Source of the DNA: an uncultured Prevotellaceae bacterium
Lineage (GTDB): Bacteria; Bacteroidota; Bacteroidia; Bacteroidales; Bacteroidaceae
NCBI GenBank assembly: GCA_900316685.1
Contig: ONDS01000017.1
Location: 62,001-126,000, forward strand
DNA length: 64,000 nucleotides
Direction of reading: 5' to 3'
The position numbers were made by a program, and so were the translations under genes. The notes below the pieces were generated by a model, which saw nothing but the letters and a program-made list of their open reading frames with translations, did no database searches and was not told where the DNA came from. Shown piece by piece: positions 8,129 to 15,413 of this stretch (position 1 is its first letter; every line of letters begins with the position of its first letter).

Positions 8129-9217
8129 ATGAATATCTGTATCGTAGCTGGTGCCCGACCCAATTTCGTGAAGGTGGCACCTATCATCAGGGCGGTGGAG
8201 AGGGTGCGACAGACGCGTCCCGATGTCGGCTATACCCTTGTCTATGCAGGCAAGGCCGACGACCCCTCGTTGGAGGCCTCGTTGTTCGACGACCTGCAAA
8301 TCCAGCCGCCTTCGGTCTACCTCAATGTCGACAGCGCCAGCCTCAATGAGATAACAGGAAGGGTGATGGGCGAGTTTGAACAATACCTGCTCCATCATCC
8401 CACCGATGTGGTCATCGTGGTCGACGATCTTGCTTCCACGATGGCTGCGGCCATCGTGACGAAGAAGCAAGGCATCCGCCTGGCTCACTTAGTGGCTGGC
8501 ACTCGCTCCTTCGATATCCGTATGCCCAAGGAGATCAACCGATTGGTCATCGATGGTCTGTCCGACCTGCTCTTTACGGCGGGCGACGGAGCCTCGAACA
8601 TCGCCTCGCGCGAGGGCGCCAACCTGTCGAAGATCTACAAGGTGGGCAACATATTGATGGATTCGCTGCGGTTCAACCATAACAGGTGGACGCGTCCCGA
8701 CTGTATGGAGCAGCTGGGACTGAACGATCGCCAGTATATCGTGTTTACACTCAACCGCAAGGCGCTGATTGCCGACAAGGCCAACCTACAGGCCATGGTG
8801 CAGACCATGGTCGACCAGGCGGGCGATGTGCCCATCGTGGCTCCCCTGCGCGGGATGGCGGCTCAGGTCGTTGGCGAGATCAACCAACAACTGCCGCAGC
8901 GTGGCATCACCATCATCCAGCCTCTGGGCTACCTCGACTTCGGCTATCTCACCGCCCATGCCCTGGGCGTGGTCACCGACTCGGGCAATGTGGCCGAGGA
9001 GGCCACCTTCAACAGTGTGCCGTGCATCACGCTCAACAGCTACACCGAGCACATCGAGACGGTGAGCGTAGGGTCTAACGTCTTGGTGGGCGAAGACCCG
9101 CAACTCTTGGGCGAGCATATCGCCCGCATGGTGGCACATGAGTGGAAAAACTGTGGCATCCCCGACCGTTGGGACGGTCGCGCCGCAGAACGTATCGTAC
9201 AGATACTCATAGGCTGA
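8129..9217 (+). CDS. Divergent UDP-GlcNAc 2-epimerase-like (WecB fold) protein
   Basis: 362 residues from the ATG at 8129; a longer reading from 8084 would overlap the SPFH gene and disrupts the family N-terminus MNICIVAGARPNFVKVAPI. The fold is that of non-hydrolysing UDP-GlcNAc 2-epimerases (GT-B). Key positions differ: the HVEAGLR motif is HLVAGTR (catalytic Glu replaced by Val), PEEINR is PKEINR, and the TGHRRE/TLHRPEN catalytic His region reads TLNRKAL. The nucleotide-site TDSGxxxEEA motif is kept (TDSGNVAEEA). I infer a sugar-nucleotide-binding protein with altered or no epimerase activity. No polysaccharide genes are nearby. Confidence 0.75.
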   Translation: MNICIVAGARPNFVKVAPIIRAVERVRQTRPDVGYTLVYAGKADDPSLEASLFDDLQIQPPSVYLNVDSASLNEITGRVMGEFEQYLLHHPTDVVIVVDDLASTMAAAIVTKKQGIRLAHLVAGTRSFDIRMPKEINRLVIDGLSDLLFTAGDGASNIASREGANLSKIYKVGNILMDSLRFNHNRWTRPDCMEQLGLNDRQYIVFTLNRKALIADKANLQAMVQTMVDQAGDVPIVAPLRGMAAQVVGEINQQLPQRGITIIQPLGYLDFGYLTAHALGVVTDSGNVAEEATFNSVPCITLNSYTEHIETVSVGSNVLVGEDPQLLGEHIARMVAHEWKNCGIPDRWDGRAAERIVQILIG

Positions 9218-9232
9218 CACGTAGAAGCGACC

Positions 9233-10621
9233 ATGAACCGCCGTCAGGATAATTACACGTTCCTCACCTCTGGCCCCATACCAAAGGTCATAGGTACGAT
9301 GGCGGTACCGACGATCATCAGCATGCTCGTCACCAGTCTCTACAACATCGTCGACACGTTCTTCGTAGGACAAATCGACACGCAGTCTACAGCGGCGGTG
9401 GGAGTGGTGTTCGCAGTCATGTCCATCATCCATGCCGTGGGATTCTTCTTCGGCCATGGGTCGGGCAATTTCATGGCGCGTCAGTTGGGCGCGAAAAACC
9501 GCGAGGCGGCACAGCGCATGGCATCCACAGGCATGGCCTATGCCGTGTTCTTCGGACTTGTCATCACTCTCGTGGGCGAGAGCGTGCTCCGTCCTTTGGC
9601 GTTGGCTTTAGGCAGTACAGCCACCATCCTGCCCTATGCCGAGAGTTACATGGGTGTCATCCTGCTCGGTGCGCCGGTCATGACCGCCAGCTTGGTGCTC
9701 AACAACCAGATGCGCTTCCAAGGCAATGCTTTCTATGCCATGGTGGGTGTGGTCAGCGGGGCCATTATCAATGTGGTGCTCGACCCCCTGTTCATCTTCG
9801 TCTTCGGGTGGGGCGTGACGGGAGCGGCGGTGGCCACGGTGGTGAGCCAGACATGCGGTCTCGTGTTGCTGGTGATCATGAACCGCAAGAGCCAGAGCAT
9901 CAGGCTCCGTTTGCGTGATGTTTCGTTGCGATGGCGCTATGCGGTGGAAATCGTCGCGGGGGGCACACCCTCGCTGGTGCGGCAGACTTTAGGGTGTATA
10001 GCTACCATCATGCTCAATGTGGCGGCGGCCACTTATGGCGATGCGGCCATCGCAGCCATGTCGATAGTGGCGAGAATCACCTTCGTGGTGTTCTCCATCA
10101 TCATAGGACTGGGACAAGGCTTCCAGCCGCTCTGTGGGTTCTGCTACGGGGCGGGCAACCATGAGCGGGTGAAACGTGCGTTCTGGTTTTCTGTGGGCGT
10201 GGGCACCATCTTCCTCTGCGTCTGCACGTTGGCGGGATGGTTTTTCGCCGAACCCGTCATCACCGTGTTCCGCGACGACAGCGAGGTGATCAGGATAGGC
10301 ACCGAGGCCTTTCGCTGGCAACTGCTGGCGTATCCGCTGGGAGCACTCACCATGCTGAGCAATATGCTGTTGCAGACCATCCGCAAACCGTGGCGGGCGA
10401 ACATACTGGCGGCGGCGCGTCGGGGACTGTTCTTCATACCGCTCATCCTCATGCTCCCGCGGCATTACGGGCTGTTGGGAGTGGAGATATGCCAACCGGT
10501 GTGCGATGTCTTGGCCTTCGTGCTCACACTGCCCATCCTATACTCGGCACTGCGCCAGCTCAAGGGCGAGGGAATAGACCGCCAGGAGGTGGGATGGAAT
10601 CAAACCGACGAATTTCAGTAA
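9233..10621 (+). CDS. MATE-family multidrug/Na+ efflux transporter
   Basis: 462 residues with about 12 membrane segments in two halves, typical length for MATE. The N-terminal half shows the family signature (GPIPKVIGTMAVPTIISMLVTSLYNIVDTFFVG split, and GHGSGNFMARQLGAKN), the C-terminal half the pseudo-repeat (IIIGLGQGFQPLCGFCYGAG). It is expected to export cationic compounds in exchange for Na+ or H+ across the inner membrane. It starts 15 nt after the WecB-like gene and ends 10 nt before the LytTR gene, so all three are likely one operon. Confidence 0.9.
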   Translation: MNRRQDNYTFLTSGPIPKVIGTMAVPTIISMLVTSLYNIVDTFFVGQIDTQSTAAVGVVFAVMSIIHAVGFFFGHGSGNFMARQLGAKNREAAQRMASTGMAYAVFFGLVITLVGESVLRPLALALGSTATILPYAESYMGVILLGAPVMTASLVLNNQMRFQGNAFYAMVGVVSGAIINVVLDPLFIFVFGWGVTGAAVATVVSQTCGLVLLVIMNRKSQSIRLRLRDVSLRWRYAVEIVAGGTPSLVRQTLGCIATIMLNVAAATYGDAAIAAMSIVARITFVVFSIIIGLGQGFQPLCGFCYGAGNHERVKRAFWFSVGVGTIFLCVCTLAGWFFAEPVITVFRDDSEVIRIGTEAFRWQLLAYPLGALTMLSNMLLQTIRKPWRANILAAARRGLFFIPLILMLPRHYGLLGVEICQPVCDVLAFVLTLPILYSALRQLKGEGIDRQEVGWNQTDEFQ

Positions 10622-10631
10622 CCAATTAAAT

Positions 10632-10997
10632 ATGTCAACGAATTATATCCTCTTCAACTCTCGTGACGAGATGCTCCGCCTCGATGTGCGCAACATCGTG
10701 TATTTCGAGGCCGACGGTAACTATACCTCCGTCGTTCTTGCCAATAAACTGCGCTGCTCGGTGGGCATGAACCTGGGCCAGATGCAGAAGACGCTTGTCG
10801 ACCAGATGGGCGACAATGCACGTCTGTTCCTGCGCATAGGCAAGCGCCATATCATCAACATCAACTTCATTCTCTTGGTCAACACGCTCAAGCAGAAACT
10901 GGTGCTCAGCGATTCCAAACATTTCTATGCGCAGATAGAAGTGTCGAAAGATGCCCTCAAACGGCTGAAAGAGATGATGACGGGAACACCGTCGTAA
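10632..10997 (+). CDS. Stand-alone LytTR DNA-binding protein
   Basis: 121 residues, essentially only a LytTR domain (VRNIVYFEADGNYTSVVLANK, RIGKRHIININFI, LSDSKHFYAQIEVSKDALKRLK). There is no receiver domain, so it is not a classical response regulator. Lone LytTR proteins can be controlled by partner membrane proteins or act constitutively. It is transcribed with the MATE gene and may regulate it, which is inference from position only. Confidence 0.85.
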   Translation: MSTNYILFNSRDEMLRLDVRNIVYFEADGNYTSVVLANKLRCSVGMNLGQMQKTLVDQMGDNARLFLRIGKRHIININFILLVNTLKQKLVLSDSKHFYAQIEVSKDALKRLKEMMTGTPS

Positions 10998-11044
10998 TTT
11001 CATACTTAAATGTCCCGTTTTCGTGTAATAAGCACCTGCGGGTA

Positions 11045-11075
11045 TTGCACAAGGACACCCTCTTTATTATCTTTG
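11045..11075 (+). promoter_or_regulatory. Promoter of the acidic protein/kinase operon
   Basis: TTG at 11045-11047, 20-bp spacer, TATCTTTG at 11068-11075; start codon 44 nt downstream. Confidence 0.7.
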
Positions 11076-11118
11076 CACCGACAAGATAAGAAGTAGCAGT
11101 GTCTTTAACACAAATGAA

Positions 11119-11586
11119 ATGGAACAGATGAAAGATTTTCACAACATGGAACAGGCTGACGACCAGGTGGTCGAGGTGCTCGGGATGGATGGGTCGGCAG
11201 ACTTCAGCCCCGAGGCCATTTTCGGCACTACCGCCGTGGTGCAGATGGGCGACGAGGCGATGCTCGATATATCGGGCATGGACGACAATCAGCCCTGGGT
11301 CGACACCGTAGATATGGGTGATGTCACCGCTGTGTTGGCCGGAGAGGATTATTCTTTTTTCGACGACGACCAGCCTGACGTACCGTCTGCAGGGTTGGAA
11401 GTCGCGGCCGAGCCATTGGATGAGCAGGCGGACGTGGATGGACTGGCGGAGGTGGCGGTTGAACCGCTCTCCGAAGAGGCTCCCATTCCCGAAGCCGACG
11501 ACTCATCGCTTTCTCTCGACGACTCATCCCCGTCGGTGGTCGACGATGTGGCCGACGATATCACCCTCATGGCCGACGCATTCTAA
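11119..11586 (+). CDS. Highly acidic protein of unknown function
   Basis: 155 residues from the first ATG (an alternative Met lies at residue 10). It has no signal peptide or membrane segment, very few basic residues, and is rich in Asp, Glu, Ser, Val and Ala. The second half repeats PLxEEA/DDSSxS-like words (LSLDDSSPSVVDD). It is predicted to be disordered. It has its own good promoter and lies 47 nt upstream of a Ser/Thr kinase gene, so it may be a substrate or adaptor of that kinase; this is inferred from position and Ser content only. No family recognised. Confidence 0.65.
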   Translation: MEQMKDFHNMEQADDQVVEVLGMDGSADFSPEAIFGTTAVVQMGDEAMLDISGMDDNQPWVDTVDMGDVTAVLAGEDYSFFDDDQPDVPSAGLEVAAEPLDEQADVDGLAEVAVEPLSEEAPIPEADDSSLSLDDSSPSVVDDVADDITLMADAF

Positions 11587-11633
11587 GTTCCTCCTTTTCA
11601 ACCCTTATCTCCCACCTCTCAACACTCAAAAAG

Positions 11634-12830
11634 ATGCTACTTCAACCAAACACATTCTTGTATCAAGGTAAATATCGTATCCTCAAGTCGTTAGGACAAG
11701 GAGGATTCGGTATCACCTATCTGGCCGAGCAGATGGCCGGCCCCGACACCGCTGTTCGCAAGGTGGCGGTGAAAGAGTTTTTCATGAAAGATTATTGCGA
11801 TAGGCAAGGCGACCAGACGCAGGTGACCCTGGGCACACAGGGCAACCGCGACATGGTGGAACGTTACAAACAGAAATTCCTCAAGGAGGCACGTACCATC
11901 GCCCAGTTCCAACATCCCAACATCGTGCAGGTGTACGATGTGTTCATGGAAAACAATACGGCTTACTACGTGATGGAGTATCTCGACGGACAGACGCTCA
12001 CCGACCTGGTGCAGGCCCAAGGACCCATGCCCGAACAGGTGGCGTTGCCCTATTTCGATAAGCTCATCTCGGCGGTGGCCTGTATCCATGACCATCAAGT
12101 CAACCACCTTGATATCAAACCGAGCAATGTGATGCTGCGCAGCAATGGCGAACCGGTGCTCATCGACTTCGGCCTGGCCAAGAACTACGACCGAGAGAGT
12201 GGGGGACAGACCAGTACCACGCCCGTGGGCATCAGCGAGGGATTCTCGCCTCCCGAGCAGTACAATGCCGGAGGTGTAAGTTCCTTCTCACCTGCCTCGG
12301 ATATCTATGCCCTCGGTGCCACCTTCTATTATATGCTTTCGGGCTTGGTGCCGACACCGTCCACCAATATCCTCAACGACGGCTTGCAGCCCCTGCCTTC
12401 GTATATCTCCATCAATGTGCAGACAGCCGTGGGAGCGGCCATGCGCCTGCGTCGCGACGACCGTCCTAACATACAGCAACTGATGTCGTTGCTCCATCCC
12501 GGACAAGATGATGAGGACCAGGTGGTTCAGGAGGTGGAGGGTGAAGTGGTGTCCGTCGAACCGATGGATGGCTACAGTGCACCCATGATGGAACAGCGTC
12601 CCCGAAGCAACCGCACCGTGCTCTACGTCATTCTCGGACTGCTGGTGCTTGGTCTGATTGCCTTCGTCGCCGTATTGCTGCTGAGAGGTCCCCGAGGGGT
12701 GGTCGAGGAAAAGTCGGATACGCTGGAATCGTTCGACACTACCGAAGTGGCGGTGGCATGCCCCGTCGAGCATCATAGTATTCTGTTTGTGGCAGACGGT
12801 CGGTCTCCACAGATACTTCCACACTCATAG
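11634..12830 (+). CDS. Eukaryotic-type Ser/Thr protein kinase with one membrane segment
   Basis: 398 residues. The kinase domain fills residues 14-285: glycine loop LGQGGFG (20-26), Lys47 in VAVKEFF, catalytic HLDIKPSN (Asp160), DFG (178-180), and a PPE in place of APE (GFSPPEQY). All catalytic residues are present. A single membrane helix (about 329-351) places a short C-terminal tail outside; there are no PASTA repeats. Usual bacterial role: phosphorylation of cytosolic proteins in response to envelope signals. The last 92 nt overlap the 3' end of the opposite-strand gene. Confidence 0.9.
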   Translation: MLLQPNTFLYQGKYRILKSLGQGGFGITYLAEQMAGPDTAVRKVAVKEFFMKDYCDRQGDQTQVTLGTQGNRDMVERYKQKFLKEARTIAQFQHPNIVQVYDVFMENNTAYYVMEYLDGQTLTDLVQAQGPMPEQVALPYFDKLISAVACIHDHQVNHLDIKPSNVMLRSNGEPVLIDFGLAKNYDRESGGQTSTTPVGISEGFSPPEQYNAGGVSSFSPASDIYALGATFYYMLSGLVPTPSTNILNDGLQPLPSYISINVQTAVGAAMRLRRDDRPNIQQLMSLLHPGQDDEDQVVQEVEGEVVSVEPMDGYSAPMMEQRPRSNRTVLYVILGLLVLGLIAFVAVLLLRGPRGVVEEKSDTLESFDTTEVAVACPVEHHSILFVADGRSPQILPHS

Positions 12831-13485
12831 AAGGCGAGAAATTATATCTCACGGCGGCTCCCAAGCGGTCGCCCATCATGCCCATGCCATAGAAAGGCAT
12901 GGGCATGTATTTGCTGTGGGTGATGGATTTCTGACCATAGATGTAGGCTTCCCAGTGTTCGTCGAAACGATAGCCGAGCACGGCGGTGACACCTGCATCA
13001 TGATAAGCGTCGTGCGACCACGACAGGCGGTTGAAGTAGCCACCCACGGCCAACGTCAGCCGTTTGCTCAGGGGCACGGCATACACCATGGCTATGTTTT
13101 GGCCGAAGCCGGCACCACTGCGGGCGTGCTTGCCGAACTGCGCCATTACGCTCGCTCCCACCGTCACGTTCAGTCCCTCGTGCAGGTCCCAGCCCCACCA
13201 GCCGCCCCAGTAATAGGGGTAGTGGCCTATGGGCATCACCTGTCCGCGGTGGTTCATGCGTGGCAGGTGCAGCGTGTCTTGGAAGTCGGCGAAATATATC
13301 TCCTCCGGGCTCAGAGGTTCGAAGAAGGATTGCAGCCCCTCCGTTCCCTCGGTGTCGTCCATGGGTTCCATGGTGGGCGCATTGACCGTTGTCTGTGCGT
13401 CTTGCCCCATGGTGGTTACCTCCTGCGCCATGCTTCCTATGGTCAGGAAGCATAGCGCGAGTATTGTCGTCATGATTCGTTTCAT
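12739..13485 (-). CDS. Probable outer-membrane beta-barrel protein
   Basis: 248 residues from the ATG at 13485, chosen because it gives a clean signal peptide (MKRIMTTILALCFLTIGSMAQ). A Q/T/E/D-rich linker (about 22-65) precedes a region of alternating hydrophobic strands with Gly/Tyr/Trp (HYPYYWGGWWGWDLHEGLN, LTLAVGGYFNRLSW, AVLGYRFDEHWEAYIYGQ) typical of small Bacteroidetes outer-membrane barrels. Function unknown. The C-terminus after the last strand (DRLPQTEYYDARRGMPPPLR) is unusual for a barrel and lies in the 92-nt antisense overlap with the kinase gene, suggesting loss of the original intergenic region. Confidence 0.65.
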   Translation of the reverse strand: MKRIMTTILALCFLTIGSMAQEVTTMGQDAQTTVNAPTMEPMDDTEGTEGLQSFFEPLSPEEIYFADFQDTLHLPRMNHRGQVMPIGHYPYYWGGWWGWDLHEGLNVTVGASVMAQFGKHARSGAGFGQNIAMVYAVPLSKRLTLAVGGYFNRLSWSHDAYHDAGVTAVLGYRFDEHWEAYIYGQKSITHSKYMPMPFYGMGMMGDRLGAAVRYNFSPSMSVEVSVETDRLPQTEYYDARRGMPPPLR

Positions 13486-13556
13486 GCCCCAAAAATAATG
13501 ATTCAGGGTGATACGACCAAACGGCTTAACGAAGTTTATCAATCTTTTCGTTTCTC

Positions 13557-14495
13557 TCACTTCACCATTACCTTCTTCCCGTTCTGGATATAGACACCAT
13601 GGGAAGGATTGCTTACGCGGCGGCCGGAGAGATCGTAGATGGCGGCATCGCCGTTCGTCTCGGTAGTGCTGACGGTGGAGATACCCGAGGTATAGGATGT
13701 GTCGGTGGTGTCGAAGTTCTGGGTGCCGCCGCTGTAGGTGATACTGCCGTCGGCTTTGATGGCCTTGCCTCCATAATTCTCTATGGTTAAGGTACCGTCC
13801 AACTGATACACATTGCCGGAGTCTTCATCCTCATGGTCTAAGAGCTCGCCTGTCGAGGTGGTGCCATCCAGTTCGCATTGTATGCCGTCGTCGCCCACGT
13901 TGCTGATGTTGAGGGTGCCACTCTCCATGAGGAAATATTCCTTGCAGTGGATGCCGTCTTTCACGGCGCCGGTGATATTGAGCGTGAGGTTCTTCATTTC
14001 CACATACTCCTTGCTGTAGATGCCGTGGCTGGCGTTGCCCACGATGTTCAGCTCACCTTTGCCCTTGAACTCCAGGTGTCCGGTGCAGTGGATGCAGCCT
14101 TTGTAGTCGGCATTCTCGCCGTCGGCGAGGGTGTTGACGGTGTTCTTCTTGGCACTCACGTCGATGCGCTTACCGCACTGTATGTTTAGCGCGGGTCCGG
14201 CGGGGTTGGTCAGCGTCAGACCGTTCAGGTCGATCTCGCACTTGTAGTTGCCATTCAGGCAGAACTCGCCGTCGTCCGACGTTCCGCTGAGGACATAGAT
14301 GATTTCCACCGTCTCAGCGGTCGAGGTGATGATCACATGCGACGAGGTGCCCGAGTCGACGGTGATGTAACTGGCGATGTCTTCGTCGATGGTAACGTTG
14401 GCGCTGGCTCCGTTATATTCCACGGTCACCGTACCTGTGGCGAGCATGGTCATGGTCGCCATCACTGACATAAGAAGTAAAAATACTTTTTTCAT
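13557..14495 (-). CDS. Secreted Cthe_2159-like carbohydrate-binding protein
   Basis: 312 residues with a signal peptide (about 1-20). The core (about 65-215) consists of right-handed beta-helix-like turns with G/N-rich motifs (GPALNIQCGKRIDVSA, HGIYSKEYVEMKNLTLNITG, DGIHCKEYFLMESGTLNISN, DDGIQCE) characteristic of the DUF4353/Cthe_2159 calcium- and polysaccharide-binding family. The C-terminus has a tail (AAIYDLSGRRVSNPSHGVYI then QNGKKVMVK) like those of other surface proteins in this window, likely an outer-membrane secretion signal. A TAACTTTG -7 box lies at 14556-14549 on the minus strand. Confidence 0.7.
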   Translation of the reverse strand: MKKVFLLLMSVMATMTMLATGTVTVEYNGASANVTIDEDIASYITVDSGTSSHVIITSTAETVEIIYVLSGTSDDGEFCLNGNYKCEIDLNGLTLTNPAGPALNIQCGKRIDVSAKKNTVNTLADGENADYKGCIHCTGHLEFKGKGELNIVGNASHGIYSKEYVEMKNLTLNITGAVKDGIHCKEYFLMESGTLNISNVGDDGIQCELDGTTSTGELLDHEDEDSGNVYQLDGTLTIENYGGKAIKADGSITYSGGTQNFDTTDTSYTSGISTVSTTETNGDAAIYDLSGRRVSNPSHGVYIQNGKKVMVK

Positions 14496-14572
14496 AAGCG
14501 TTGTTTTTTGTTGTTACCTTAATTTTTGCTTTCCATCAAATTACGCGGCAAAGTTAAGCATAAAATCCCTGT

Positions 14573-14598
14573 AATCCCTCATTTTGAGGGATTTTTTT
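14573..14598 (+). terminator. Hairpin with T-run
   Basis: AATCCCTC (14573-14580) pairs with GAGGGATT (14586-14593) over a 5-nt loop, followed by further T residues on the plus strand. No plus-strand gene precedes it closely, so its role is uncertain; it may act on minus-strand RNA of the LytTR regulator gene instead. Confidence 0.35.
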
Positions 14599-14629
14599 CG
14601 TGGCATGCAATAAAAAAGGTGATGATGTG

Positions 14630-15346
14630 CTACATATATTGCATGAGCCGGTCGATGCCTATCTTCGAGAGTTCAGTTTCCATGACCGTCCCTGCTGTGG
14701 AGATGAATGTGCAGATGTGTCGTTTCACGTTCACCTTGTACACCCGTTGCAGGTTGACGATGGTGCTGCGGTCTATGCGTACGAAGGTTGTTGGGTCGAG
14801 CAGTTGTTCAAGAGCACTCATACTCTCCAATACCTGTTCCTTGTTGCTGAAAGTGCAGAGCAAGGAGTAATTGCCGTCGGCACTGATATAGGTGATGTCG
14901 GCGGGGACGATGGACACTTTGCCGCTGGCCGTGCGCAGAGAGAGTTTGCCTGCCATGGTGGGACGGGGTGGAGCTGTCGGCAGGTTGTTGGCAGCCTTGG
15001 TGATGGCCAGGGCCAGCTCGGTTTTGTCTATCGGTTTGAGCAGGTAGTCGACGGCGGAAAACTTGATGGCGCTCATCAGGTAGCGCCGGTCGGAATAGGC
15101 AGTGGTGAAGATCACCTGTGGCAGTTCAATGGCCTCTTGCAACTTGCCTAACAGTTGCATGGCGTCCTTTCCTTGCAGTTGGATATCCATCAGCAGCAAG
15201 TCGGGCTTGTGGTGAAGGATGCTCTCCAGTGCGTCGTCGTAATTGTCGCAGCTGTCCACCACCTCCACCTGCTTGCGGAAGTCCTCGAGTTTTTGCAATA
15301 GCGCCAGACGCGGTAATCTCTCATCTTCCACCACGATGGCTTTCAT
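14630..15346 (-). CDS. LytTR-family response regulator
   Basis: 238 residues from the ATG at 15346 (an upstream Met adds four residues). Receiver domain at about 1-120: acidic pocket in VVEDE, phospho-acceptor Asp in LLMDIQL, TTAYSD and the conserved Lys in YLLKPID. LytTR DNA-binding domain at about 140-235 (ITYISADGNYSLLCTFSNK, FVRIDRSTIVNLQRVYKV). It is the partner of the sensor kinase gene just upstream (67 nt gap), together forming a LytS/LytR-type two-component system. Targets unknown; LytTR sites were not identified. Confidence 0.92.
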   Translation of the reverse strand: MKAIVVEDERLPRLALLQKLEDFRKQVEVVDSCDNYDDALESILHHKPDLLLMDIQLQGKDAMQLLGKLQEAIELPQVIFTTAYSDRRYLMSAIKFSAVDYLLKPIDKTELALAITKAANNLPTAPPRPTMAGKLSLRTASGKVSIVPADITYISADGNYSLLCTFSNKEQVLESMSALEQLLDPTTFVRIDRSTIVNLQRVYKVNVKRHICTFISTAGTVMETELSKIGIDRLMQYM

Positions 15347-15413
15347 GATTCTTGTCATCTTCTTTACTCCTTAGGTCATTGTCTTTAGTATCAGCTTAAC
15401 TACTTCGGAAACT

